Below, in pieces: positions 24,762-33,940 of a stretch of DNA of 64,000 bases. The stretch's first letter is position 1. Every line of letters begins with the position of its first letter. The position numbers and the translations under genes were made by a program. Under the pieces are notes generated by a model. That model ran no database searches. It saw only the letters and a list, made by a program, of their open reading frames with translations, and was not told where the DNA came from. The DNA comes from JARKQH01 sp964631605 (GTDB lineage Bacteria > Verrucomicrobiota > Verrucomicrobiia > Limisphaerales > UBA8199). The stretch is from positions 12,377 to 76,376 of the forward strand of contig CAZVYG010000017.1 in the NCBI GenBank assembly GCA_964631605.1. The letters run 5' to 3'.

Positions 24762-26368
24762 CTACGTGCCAAACAACTCGAAAAGTCTCGGTCCGGGTCC
24801 TGCTGTTGGTGGCTCTGTGGCTGGCCACTCTCCCTTTGGCCGCGGCATCAAAACCCAACCTCCTGCTCATTCTGGCTGACGACCTGGGGTTTTCAGACTT
24901 GGGCTGCTACGGGAGCGAAATCGCCACGCCGAACCTGGATGCCCTGGCGGCCAACGGGCTCCGGTTCACTCAATTCTACAACGTCGCGCGTTGTTGTCCC
25001 TCGCGGGCGGCGCTGATGACGGGTTTGTATCCTCACCAGGCGCACATCGGCGACATGGTGGACGAATATGCGCGGCGGGTTCGCGAGACCTTGAACAGCC
25101 CTGCCTACTCGGATCGCCTTAATCCCAACGCCCCCACCCTCGCCGAGGCCCTGCGGGCGGCCGGTTACCGCACCGGCATGGCCGGAAAATGGCACCTGGG
25201 CTATCGCACCAACGAATGGCCCGTCGCGCGAGGCTTTGACCGCTCTTTCACTGTCATTGAAGGGGCCATGAATTATTACGGCTTCGGCATGCAGCACATC
25301 GGCGTCATGACCAACCCTCCCATGGCTCTCGATCGTGAACTGTTTATTCCGCCCCGCGACGGCTTTTTTGCCACGGACGCGTTCACCGACTTTGCGGTGG
25401 AGTTTATCCGCAACCAGGCTGGCCAAAGCGCTCCGTTTTTCTTTTATCTGGCGTACACCGCGCCGCATTGGCCTTTGCATGCCCGTCCCCAAACCATCGC
25501 CAAATACCGCGGCCGCTACCAGGCCGTCGGGTGGGACAGGTTGCGCGCCGAGCGTTATGAGCGGTTGAAACGGGCGGGGATTATCCACGCCCGGTGGCCT
25601 CTTGCCCCCCGGCCCGCCACCGTGCCGGCGTGGGACCAGGCACCGCCGGCGCGGCAGGACCAGTGGGACGCAGAGATGGCGGTTTACGCCGCGCAAATCG
25701 AGGAAATGGACTGCGGGATTGGGCAGGTGCTCCAGACGCTCAGGGCCTCGGGCCTTGACAACAATACGATCGTTATTTTCCTCTCCGACAACGGTGGCGC
25801 TGCCGAAGACCCCAACCGCTCCCTGCCGGGAGCGGTGCTCGGCACGCGCGAGAGCTACAAAGGGTATGGCATCCGGGGCGCTCACGTCAGCAGCGCGCCG
25901 TTTCGTAAAACCAAGAAGTTCACTCATGAAGGCGGCATCGCCTCGCCGCTGATTATCGCCTGGCCGGCGGGTATTGCCCCTTCGCGCCGGGGAAGCATGG
26001 CGCATGAGGTGTCCCACATTATTGACATCATGCCCACCTGTCTCGCGCTGGCAGGCGCTTCCTGGCCCGGGCAGTGGAACGGCAGTGCCACCTTGCCGCC
26101 GGAAGGCGTTTCCCTCGCTCCGCTGTTGCAGGGAGGTTCCTTGAGCCGCCCCAATCCGCTGTGCTGGGAACACGAAGGCCACCGCGCCATTCGCGACGGC
26201 AAATGGAAACTGGTCGCCAGTTTCGACGAGCCGTGGGAGCTTTACGATATGAAGGCGGACCGCACCGAATCCAGAGACCTGGCGGCTGCGCGACCGGGCA
26301 CGGTGCGCAAACTCACGGCGGCGTATGCAGCCTGGGCCAGCCGGATTGGCGTCCAACCCTGGCGTTAA
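24758..26368 (+). CDS. Arylsulfatase-type sulfatase
   Basis: A 536-residue exported sulfatase. Signal peptide is VLLLVALWLATLPLAAASK. Metal-binding residues are in LLILADDLGFSDLGCYG, and the formylglycine motif CCPSRAALMTG puts the modified Cys at C79 (first of the Cys pair). Further landmarks are AGKWHLGYR, FFFYLAYTAPHWPLHA and IFLSDNGGAAED. It resembles arylsulfatase-type (S1_4-like) enzymes. The start overlaps the upstream stop by 4 bp. Substrate position on the polysaccharide is unknown. Confidence 0.92.
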   Translation: MTTCQTTRKVSVRVLLLVALWLATLPLAAASKPNLLLILADDLGFSDLGCYGSEIATPNLDALAANGLRFTQFYNVARCCPSRAALMTGLYPHQAHIGDMVDEYARRVRETLNSPAYSDRLNPNAPTLAEALRAAGYRTGMAGKWHLGYRTNEWPVARGFDRSFTVIEGAMNYYGFGMQHIGVMTNPPMALDRELFIPPRDGFFATDAFTDFAVEFIRNQAGQSAPFFFYLAYTAPHWPLHARPQTIAKYRGRYQAVGWDRLRAERYERLKRAGIIHARWPLAPRPATVPAWDQAPPARQDQWDAEMAVYAAQIEEMDCGIGQVLQTLRASGLDNNTIVIFLSDNGGAAEDPNRSLPGAVLGTRESYKGYGIRGAHVSSAPFRKTKKFTHEGGIASPLIIAWPAGIAPSRRGSMAHEVSHIIDIMPTCLALAGASWPGQWNGSATLPPEGVSLAPLLQGGSLSRPNPLCWEHEGHRAIRDGKWKLVASFDEPWELYDMKADRTESRDLAAARPGTVRKLTAAYAAWASRIGVQPWR

Positions 26369-26380
26369 GGTTCCGGTTCT

Positions 26381-26386
26381 GGGAGG
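26381..26386 (+). promoter_or_regulatory. Strong ribosome binding site of the fourth sulfatase
   Basis: GGGAGG lies 6 bp before the ATG at 26393, the clearest Shine-Dalgarno site among the operon genes; the other junctions rely on overlaps instead. Confidence 0.75.
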
Positions 26387-26392
26387 CCACTC

Positions 26393-27832
26393 ATGAAATT
26401 TCAATTCATTGCGGGAATCGCCCTTGCGGCAGCGGGCCTGGGCGCCGCGGCCGCATCGCTGCCTTCAAAGCCGGACCTGGTCATTTTCCTAACCGACGAC
26501 CAGAGCCAATCAGACCTCAGCCCATACGGGGCGAAGGAATTGCGAACGCCGAACATGCAGCGGCTGGCGGATCAAGGCATGAGGTTTACCCGCGCTTACG
26601 TCGCCTCCCCAACCTGCGCCCCGAGCCGGGCGGCGCTGCTCACGGGCCTGATGCCCGCCCGCAACGGAGCTGAACCCAACCACAGCAAGCCGCGCCCCGA
26701 AATCAAGAAATGGCCGGCTTATTTCCAGGACCTGGGTTACGAGGTGGTCGCTTTCGGCAAGGTTTCCCATTACCGTCACACGGCGGACTACGGGTTCGAT
26801 TACTTCGCTCACGACACTTTCCATGACCACGCCGCCATTCCCGCCGCGGTTGAATTCCTGAGGAACCGCCCGCGCCAGGGCGCCAAACCGCTTTGCCTTT
26901 TTGTCGGGAGCAACTGGCCGCACGTTCCGTGGCCTGAGGATACTCCCGGCTACGATCCCAACCGGCTTCCGCTGCCCGCCGGGTCAGTGGACACGCCCGC
27001 AACCCGCGCCTGGCGTGCCCGTTACGCGGCCGCGGTCACCAAAGCGGACGAGGACCTCGGGTTGGTATATGAGGCGGCAGGGGCGGCGCTTGGTCCGCAT
27101 ACGCTCTACCTCTTTTCCGGGGATAACGGCGCTCAGTGGCCGTTTGGCAAGTGGAATTGTTACGAAGCCGGGGTTTGCGTCCCCTTGATCGTCGTCTGGC
27201 CCGGCATCGTCAAGGCCGCCTCGACCACGGACGCCATGGTCAGTTGGGTGGATTTTCTGCCCACGCTGCTCGAGGTGGCAGGCGGGAAACCTCCGGATGG
27301 CCTGGACGGCCGCTCCTTTCTGCCCGTCCTTCTTGGCAAACGCCGCGAGCATCGCGACCGCATTTTTACCACTCACAGCGGCGACGGGCGTTGGAACATC
27401 TATCCCTCGCGGGCAGTTCGCGACGGAAACTGGAAGTATATTCGGAACCTCCACCCGGAATATGCGTTTACGACTCACATAGATCTGCCGGGGAACCTGG
27501 GCCAGCGCGCCTACTTCGCCTCGTGGGAGGCTGCCGCCCGAACCAACAGCCAGGCCGCTGCCATTCTCAATCAGTATCATGCCCGTCCGGCCGAGGAATT
27601 GTACAACCTGAAGTCAGACCTCTGCGAACAACGCAATCTGGCGGCGGACCCGAAGCAGGCGTCCCGCCTCAAACGCCTGCGCAATCAAGTTGACACATGG
27701 ATGCGTGACCAGGGCGATCCAGGCCGGACTTATGCCGAACCGCGACTCCTGAGCGACCCCGCCAGTTACGGGCCAAATGCACCGCCGGGAGACGCCGCGG
27801 CGACGGCGCGCCCGCAAAACAAGACTCGATGA
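26393..27832 (+). CDS. Sulfatase, heparan-N-sulfatase/S1-like
   Basis: A 479-residue sulfatase with a signal peptide (IAGIALAAAGLGAAAASLP). The metal-binding motif is FLTDDQSQSDLSPYG and the formylglycine motif TCAPSRAALLTG with C75 as modified residue. GKVSHYRHT and LFSGDNGAQWPFGK are the later active-site strands. The set resembles N-sulfoglucosamine sulfohydrolase-type enzymes (S1_8-like), but the class is inferred by pattern only. It starts 24 bp after the third sulfatase, behind a good ribosome binding site, and its end lies 28 bp before the next gene. Confidence 0.9.
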   Translation: MKFQFIAGIALAAAGLGAAAASLPSKPDLVIFLTDDQSQSDLSPYGAKELRTPNMQRLADQGMRFTRAYVASPTCAPSRAALLTGLMPARNGAEPNHSKPRPEIKKWPAYFQDLGYEVVAFGKVSHYRHTADYGFDYFAHDTFHDHAAIPAAVEFLRNRPRQGAKPLCLFVGSNWPHVPWPEDTPGYDPNRLPLPAGSVDTPATRAWRARYAAAVTKADEDLGLVYEAAGAALGPHTLYLFSGDNGAQWPFGKWNCYEAGVCVPLIVVWPGIVKAASTTDAMVSWVDFLPTLLEVAGGKPPDGLDGRSFLPVLLGKRREHRDRIFTTHSGDGRWNIYPSRAVRDGNWKYIRNLHPEYAFTTHIDLPGNLGQRAYFASWEAAARTNSQAAAILNQYHARPAEELYNLKSDLCEQRNLAADPKQASRLKRLRNQVDTWMRDQGDPGRTYAEPRLLSDPASYGPNAPPGDAAATARPQNKTR

Positions 27833-27860
27833 GGACCTGCATTTCCGCTATTGTGTTCAA

Positions 27861-30800
27861 ATGATGTGTCGGTGTATCGCGTTGAACGCCCCCCGAGGAT
27901 TCAGGGGCGTCCACCCTGCTCTTCTGGGCGTTTGGTTCACCCTGCTGTTATTGTTGGTTCCTCCGCCTGTCGTCGCCCAAACGCCCCTGGTCTGGTACGG
28001 CAATCTGAACAACCAATGGGACCAGAATGTCACGGCGAACTGGCTCGCGGGGGCCGCGCCGTCAGTATTTACCAATGGGGCGGCCGTGTTGTTTTCGGAT
28101 GCCGCCGTTGGCTCGGGCTCCGTGACAGTGATTGGAACGGTGCAGCCCGCCGGCATCACGGTCAGCAATCTCTCCAAACCCTACCTCTGGACCGGACCCG
28201 GCGTGGTGGACGGCTCCGGGACTTTTACCAAGTTCGGCGTCGCACCCTTGACACTTGCAAACACGACCCGGCTCACGACAACCGGGAACTTTGCGGTGGG
28301 GGCGGGAACTGTCACCGTATTTGGCGCGCCGGGCCAAACCAACGTCGTCAACGGCCAGCTTTGGGTGGGACACACGCCTGACAGTCCTGCGCACCTCGTC
28401 CTGAGCAACACGGCGCTGTCGGTCTCCTCGTGGTTTGCGATCGGGCGCGGCAACGGGACGGTTGGACATTCATCATCGGCCACGCTTTACGATTCGATTC
28501 TGTCCTGCAACAACACCGCCCTGGGTTACTGGGCCAACGTACCGGGCAACCGCCAAAATCCTGTGCTGACGCTCAACGGGAATTCCCGGCTGGTGAATGA
28601 TGGCAGCACCGGGTTCAATTTGGGGGAAAGCTCCGGCTCGTCCGCCACGGTGACGATTAATGATGCCTCCTACGTCACTTCCAATCAGCGCGTTTTGCTC
28701 GGCATGGCCTCTGGGGCAACGGGGTCGCTCCTTATCGCGGCTTCGGGGGCGCTGACGAATGGCGGTTATGCCTCGGTCGGCGCGGTTGGCGTCGGTTCAG
28801 CAACGCTGAAGGACAACGCTGTCTGGCATGCCCCGGGCGACTTCAATGTTGCCGATACTTCCGGAAGCTTCGGCACACTCGCAGTGCAGGATAACGCCCG
28901 GCTTGTTATCAATACCCTTTACGTCGGCAAAGCCGCCAACTCCACAGGCGCGGTCCACCAAACCAGCGGCCGCGTTGCGCGCGGCGCCGGGGGCGGCGAG
29001 TGGCGGATTGGTGGCAATGTTTCGGGCGGCGCGAACCAGCTCGGCACTTACAGCCTCGCCAATGGGGTGCTGGATGCGGGGTCGGCAAATGTGCAGATTG
29101 GCGCCTATGGCACCGGCCAGTTTAATCAGAGCGGCGGCAGCGTCTTCATCGGCGGCTGGCCTTCCATCGCCCGTTTTACCGGCAGCACGGGCATGCTGAA
29201 CGTCTCGGGCGGAGCCTTTTACCAGACCGGCGCAAGCACGGCTTTAATCGTGGGGGAACAAGGGACGGGAACGCTGAACCTCAGCCAGATAGGTCTGATT
29301 CAACTGGCGAACAACCTCGTGATCGGCCACACCGCAACCGCCTCCGGCACGGTCAATCTCAACGGAGGCACGCTGATCACGCGCCGGGTGCTGAGAACCG
29401 ATGCTGGCGCCACCGCGACACTCAATTTTAACGGCGGCATCCTACGAGCCGCCTCGGGAGCTGACCCGGCGTTTCTCGAAGGGCTTACCGCGGCAAATGT
29501 GCAGGGCAGAGGAGCAATCATTGACTCCGGCACCAACTCAATCACCGTGTCCCAAGACCTTCTGAACGGCGGAGGAAACGGCGGCCTGATCAAGCAGGGA
29601 GCGGGTACGTTGACTCTCTCCGGCAGTCTGCAGTATGCGGGCCCAACCCTCGTGAGCAACGGGAGGCTCATCATCACCGCACCCAATATCCCGGCCACCT
29701 CCGGCATCACGCTTTCCGAGAATTCGGCCTTTGGCGTCAGGGTCCTCGCGAGCGATGCGCGGGTGCAGGTTTTGCAGCTCGGTTTGGCTGGCGGCTCCCA
29801 GACCGCGCTTGACTTCGACTTGGGCGCCTTGGGCACGCCGACGGTTGCCCCCCTGTTTGTTTCCGGGACGTTCTCGCTGAACGGCGTCGCCACCATCAAT
29901 CTGGCCGGGGCCAACTTCCAACTGGGTCGGCTGCCGCTGTTGAAGTATGGCAATCTTGCGGGAACCGGGCGGTTCGTTCTTGGGACGCTTCCCTACGGCA
30001 TGGCCGCCCAACTGGTTACCAACCAGGCCACGCAGACCCTCGAGCTGAATGTCACAGCCGAGCCCACCGCGCCGGCCTGGAGCATGAAGCAGGCGCCGTT
30101 GATGACCGATTGGGCGCAGCAGGTTGACCCGAACAATCCTTGGCCCGAGTATCCGCGCCCCCAACTGCAGCGTCCGGATTGGATGCACCTCAACGGCGTC
30201 TGGCAATGGCAGCCCGGGAATACCGCCGACCCACTGCCCACCAACAACCTAATCGGCTCGATCCTCGTGCCGTTCTGCATGGAATCCGCCATTTCAGGCG
30301 TGATGGAGCACCATGAGCGTGCGTGGTATCGCCGGACGTTCACGGTGCCGCCGGCGTGGGCCGGGCAACGAGTTCTACTGCATTTCGAGGCTGTGGATTG
30401 GGAATGTGAGCCGTTCCTCAACGGCGTCAGCCTCGGCATCCACCAGGGCGGCTACGATCCGTTCAGTTTCGACATCACCCCCTACCTGACCAACTTGGGT
30501 CCCCAAGCCCTCGTGGTTAGAGTCTATGACCCCACCGACTCGACTTCCGGGCCCGTGCTGGCCCCGTCCGGCAAACAGCACCTGAACCCAGGAGGCATCT
30601 GGTACACGCCCTGTTCGGGCATCTGGCAAAGCGTGTGGCTCGAACCGGTGCCGGTCACGCGCATCGCCGACCTCCAAATGGTGCCGGACATTGACTCGAG
30701 GCAGGTCAGAATCAAAGTGGCGGTTTCCGGACCAACCGCCGGGGTTTCCGTCCAAGCCACGGCGTTTGACGGCACCAACCAGGTCAGCTCCGCCACCGGC

Positions 30801-32459
30801 TTGCCGGGCGCCGAGTTCCTTTTGCCGGTTCCCACGCCGAAACTCTGGTCGCCGAGCAATCCCTTCCTTTACGACCTGCGGCTGGCGCTGGTCACCCCAT
30901 CAAACACTCTGGACACCGTCACCAGTTACTTCGGCATGCGCAAGATCAGCCTCGGGAACCACGCGGGCTTCGTCAAAATGTTCCTCAACAACCAGTTTTT
31001 ATTCCAGTATGGGCCTTTGGATCAGGGTTACTGGCCGGACGGAATTTATACGCCACCGACCGATCTTGCGATGCGCTACGATCTCGAGCAATCCAAGGCG
31101 CTTGGCTTCAATCTCATCCGCAAGCATGTGAAGGTGGAGCCCCGGCGCTGGTACTATTACGCGGACAAGCTGGGCCTGCTGGTTTGGCAGGACATGCCTT
31201 CCATGGTCGAGGGCAGGACGATTTCCGACGCCAGCAAGGCGAATTTCGAAGCCGAGCTGTCGCGGATGATTACCACTCACTGGAATCATCCCTCGATTAT
31301 CGTGTGGACGGTATTCAACGAGGGTTGGGGACAGTATGACACCGTGCGGGTCGTTTCCGACGTCATGGCGCTGGACCCTTCGCGGCTGGTCAACTGCGCC
31401 AGCGGCTGGACTTTTTACGAGGTCGGGCACTTGGAAGACTCGCACTCGTATCCCAACCCGAGCTGTCCGCAGAACGACACTCGGGCGGTGGTGAACGGCG
31501 AATTTGGCGGGGTTGGCCTGGGCATCACCAACCACACTTGGGCCTCCGGCTGGGGATATGTGGGCGCGACCGATCCGGCCGATCTGACCGCCCGATTTGC
31601 CGCGTTCTGCGACCAGTTGTCCGGCCTGATCCACAACAACGGTCTCAGTGCCGCCGTCTATACCCAGATCACCGACGTTGAGACCGAGCTGAACGGCCTC
31701 TACACCTATGACAGGAAAGTCTTCAAACCGTTCCTGCGGCCCATGCAGGAGGCCATCGCGTCAAACTACGGGTTCTACTCCTACACTCCGGTCGTCCCCA
31801 CCTCGGAAACGATTGCCCAGACCTGGCGCTACACGATGACCGCCCCGCCTTCAAACTGGGCAACGACGAATTTCTCCGACGCGGGCTGGAATTCCGGTCC
31901 CGGCGGATTTGGCACCGCCGGCACGCCGGGCGCCGTGATCGGCACCACCTGGAACACGGCCGACATCTGGCTCCGCCGCGCTTTCGACGCCAGCGGTTTG
32001 ACGCCTCAGCAAATGTCGAACCTTGTCTTCAGGGTCCATCATGACGAGGCCGTGGAAATCTACCTCAACGGAGTTCTGGCTGCATCCGCAGCCGGATACA
32101 CCACCGCCTATGGCACCCTGCCAATGTCCGAGGCTGCCCGGGCGGCGATTGTCTCCGGTCCCAACAACGTCCTGGCCGTCCACTGCCATCAAACCGCCGG
32201 TGGACAATACATTGACGTGGGCATTGACCTGCGCACCGTGTACGCACCCTTGATGGTGTCACCCGCCATCGTCAACGGCCAGTTCGAGGTTGCGGTCACG
32301 GGCCCGGCTGGAGCCGACTACATTGTTTATGCATGTACCAACCTGGTCCAGCCGGACTGGACGCCGATTCTCACCACCAACGCGCCAGCCATCCCCTTCC
32401 GCTTCACTGAACCGATTGGCCATGCTCAGCGGTATTACCGGGTCGAACTCGGCCCTTGA
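27861..32459 (+). CDS. Autotransporter beta-strand-repeat plus GH2 glycosidase, secreted
   Basis: A 1532-residue protein from the ATG pair at 27861; the frame opens earlier but overlaps the sulfatase. Signal peptide: LLLLLVPPPVVAQ. Residues 40-740 carry autotransporter-associated beta-strand repeats (Gly/Asn/Thr-rich, e.g. LIKQGAGTLTLSGSL, VSNGRLIITA). Then comes a GH2 beta-galactosidase/glucuronidase-like enzyme with the sandwich, FNEGWG (acid/base E1154) and NGEFGG (candidate nucleophile E1214, 60 residues on, shorter than the usual spacing). After this are a galactose-binding-like domain (about 1290-1440) and the 'FYR'-type end domain (residues 1465-1532). It closes the sulfatase operon. 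Confidence 0.85.
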   Translation: MMCRCIALNAPRGFRGVHPALLGVWFTLLLLLVPPPVVAQTPLVWYGNLNNQWDQNVTANWLAGAAPSVFTNGAAVLFSDAAVGSGSVTVIGTVQPAGITVSNLSKPYLWTGPGVVDGSGTFTKFGVAPLTLANTTRLTTTGNFAVGAGTVTVFGAPGQTNVVNGQLWVGHTPDSPAHLVLSNTALSVSSWFAIGRGNGTVGHSSSATLYDSILSCNNTALGYWANVPGNRQNPVLTLNGNSRLVNDGSTGFNLGESSGSSATVTINDASYVTSNQRVLLGMASGATGSLLIAASGALTNGGYASVGAVGVGSATLKDNAVWHAPGDFNVADTSGSFGTLAVQDNARLVINTLYVGKAANSTGAVHQTSGRVARGAGGGEWRIGGNVSGGANQLGTYSLANGVLDAGSANVQIGAYGTGQFNQSGGSVFIGGWPSIARFTGSTGMLNVSGGAFYQTGASTALIVGEQGTGTLNLSQIGLIQLANNLVIGHTATASGTVNLNGGTLITRRVLRTDAGATATLNFNGGILRAASGADPAFLEGLTAANVQGRGAIIDSGTNSITVSQDLLNGGGNGGLIKQGAGTLTLSGSLQYAGPTLVSNGRLIITAPNIPATSGITLSENSAFGVRVLASDARVQVLQLGLAGGSQTALDFDLGALGTPTVAPLFVSGTFSLNGVATINLAGANFQLGRLPLLKYGNLAGTGRFVLGTLPYGMAAQLVTNQATQTLELNVTAEPTAPAWSMKQAPLMTDWAQQVDPNNPWPEYPRPQLQRPDWMHLNGVWQWQPGNTADPLPTNNLIGSILVPFCMESAISGVMEHHERAWYRRTFTVPPAWAGQRVLLHFEAVDWECEPFLNGVSLGIHQGGYDPFSFDITPYLTNLGPQALVVRVYDPTDSTSGPVLAPSGKQHLNPGGIWYTPCSGIWQSVWLEPVPVTRIADLQMVPDIDSRQVRIKVAVSGPTAGVSVQATAFDGTNQVSSATGLPGAEFLLPVPTPKLWSPSNPFLYDLRLALVTPSNTLDTVTSYFGMRKISLGNHAGFVKMFLNNQFLFQYGPLDQGYWPDGIYTPPTDLAMRYDLEQSKALGFNLIRKHVKVEPRRWYYYADKLGLLVWQDMPSMVEGRTISDASKANFEAELSRMITTHWNHPSIIVWTVFNEGWGQYDTVRVVSDVMALDPSRLVNCASGWTFYEVGHLEDSHSYPNPSCPQNDTRAVVNGEFGGVGLGITNHTWASGWGYVGATDPADLTARFAAFCDQLSGLIHNNGLSAAVYTQITDVETELNGLYTYDRKVFKPFLRPMQEAIASNYGFYSYTPVVPTSETIAQTWRYTMTAPPSNWATTNFSDAGWNSGPGGFGTAGTPGAVIGTTWNTADIWLRRAFDASGLTPQQMSNLVFRVHHDEAVEIYLNGVLAASAAGYTTAYGTLPMSEAARAAIVSGPNNVLAVHCHQTAGGQYIDVGIDLRTVYAPLMVSPAIVNGQFEVAVTGPAGADYIVYACTNLVQPDWTPILTTNAPAIPFRFTEPIGHAQRYYRVELGP

Positions 32460-32488
32460 GCAGGAACTGCGAACGCCGCCGTCGAAGC

Positions 32489-33940
32489 TCACCCATCGCG
32501 ACCACCCGCCAGGCGGCGATAGACTTCTCCGTACTTGGCCGCGGTTCGGTCCCAGGAGAAATCCACCCGCATGGCGTTGGCGCGGTAGCGCTCGAACAAG
32601 GGCGGTTCCGCGTAAAGGGCAAGCGCCTTGCGGATCGCTTTGGCCAGCGCCTGCGCCGAGTATTCGTGGAACTTGATGCCGTTCATCCTTTCAGGGTCCT
32701 CCCGGATGTCCACGACCGTGTCGTCCAGTCCTCCGACGGCGCGAACCACGGGAATGGTGCCATAGCGCAGGCTGTACATTTGGTTCAGCCCGCACGGTTC
32801 GAAGCGGGAGGGCATGAGGAAGAAATCGCATGCGGCTTCGATCCGGTGAGACAAACCTTCGTCGAACTCGATCCTCACCGCCGCCTGCCGCGGGAACCGC
32901 CGCGCCAACTCATGATAGGCGCGCTCATACTCGGGGGCCCCCGTGCCCAGCACCACGAACTGCAGGTCCGCGTGCAACATCTCTTCCAGCGCCCCCAGCA
33001 TGATTTCCACCCCCTTCTGCTCCACCATCCGACCGATATTGCCGAACATCGGCACCTCCGGTCTTTCCGGCAGGCCCAATTCGCGCTGCAAAGCCAGTTT
33101 GTTCAGCGTCTTGCCCTCGAGCTCCTCGGCTGAATAGTCGTGCGGGAGATACGGATTTCCGGTGGTGCGCCATTCGCTGTAGTCCACCCCGTTGAGGATT
33201 CCCACCAGATGCGAGTTGCGATATCGCAGCAAGCCATCGAGGCCGCAGCCGAACTCCTCGGTGGTGATCTCGCGGGCGTACCTCGGGCTTACAGTGGTCA
33301 CCAAATCTGCATACGTGAGCCCCGCCTTGAGACAGCTCAGTTGGCCGTAAAACTCGACGCCGTCCGGCCTGAAGTAGTCCCAGGGCAGATTCGTCAGGGC
33401 ATATTGCGAGGCGGGGAACAAGCCCTGGTAAGCGAGGTTATGCACGGTGTTGCAGACCCGCAAGGAGCGGGCGCCGGTCCGCTGCTGATGCCGGACAAAC
33501 AAGGCGGCGGGTCCGGTCTGCCAGTCATGCGTATGCACAATCTCAGGTTGCCAGGGTAGCCGCAAAGCCAGGTCGGCCACGGCTTTGGAAAGGAAGAGAA
33601 ACCGCTCCGCATTATCCGGAAAATCCATGCCGTCTTTCTGGTACAGGCCGCTGCGCTGATAAAAGCCGGGCTGGTCCACGAAATACAACTTAAGGCCCGC
33701 CTCGGAATCCGCGGTCCACACTTCACCCTGGACGCGTTTGACGCCGAGCGGGAGGTCGAGCCTCAATTCCTCGCGGCGGAGACCGGCGCAGCGTTCCCGC
33801 ACGCCGGCATAAAGGGGGCTCACCAGGCCGACCTGGTGCCCGGCCCGGGCCAGCGCCTTGCCCAGGGCGCCGACCATGTCCGCCAGTCCGCCGGTTTTCG
33901 AGTAGGGATGAACTTCGCTGCTCGCGAGAAGAATCTTCAA
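32489..33940 (-). CDS. glgA: Glycogen synthase, ADP-glucose type
   Basis: A 483-residue GT5 glycogen/starch synthase that elongates alpha-1,4-glucan from ADP-glucose in the cytosol. It opens with the GT5 motif SSEVHPYSKTGGLADM (K15), has HTHDWQTGPAALFV in the middle, and near the C-terminus the GT-B signature EPCGLNQMYSLRYGTIPVV. Length is normal. It overlaps serS upstream by 4 bp, so the two minus-strand genes are coupled although unrelated. It is convergent with the GH2 gene (29-bp gap). Confidence 0.96.
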   Translation of the reverse strand: MKILLASSEVHPYSKTGGLADMVGALGKALARAGHQVGLVSPLYAGVRERCAGLRREELRLDLPLGVKRVQGEVWTADSEAGLKLYFVDQPGFYQRSGLYQKDGMDFPDNAERFLFLSKAVADLALRLPWQPEIVHTHDWQTGPAALFVRHQQRTGARSLRVCNTVHNLAYQGLFPASQYALTNLPWDYFRPDGVEFYGQLSCLKAGLTYADLVTTVSPRYAREITTEEFGCGLDGLLRYRNSHLVGILNGVDYSEWRTTGNPYLPHDYSAEELEGKTLNKLALQRELGLPERPEVPMFGNIGRMVEQKGVEIMLGALEEMLHADLQFVVLGTGAPEYERAYHELARRFPRQAAVRIEFDEGLSHRIEAACDFFLMPSRFEPCGLNQMYSLRYGTIPVVRAVGGLDDTVVDIREDPERMNGIKFHEYSAQALAKAIRKALALYAEPPLFERYRANAMRVDFSWDRTAAKYGEVYRRLAGGRDG

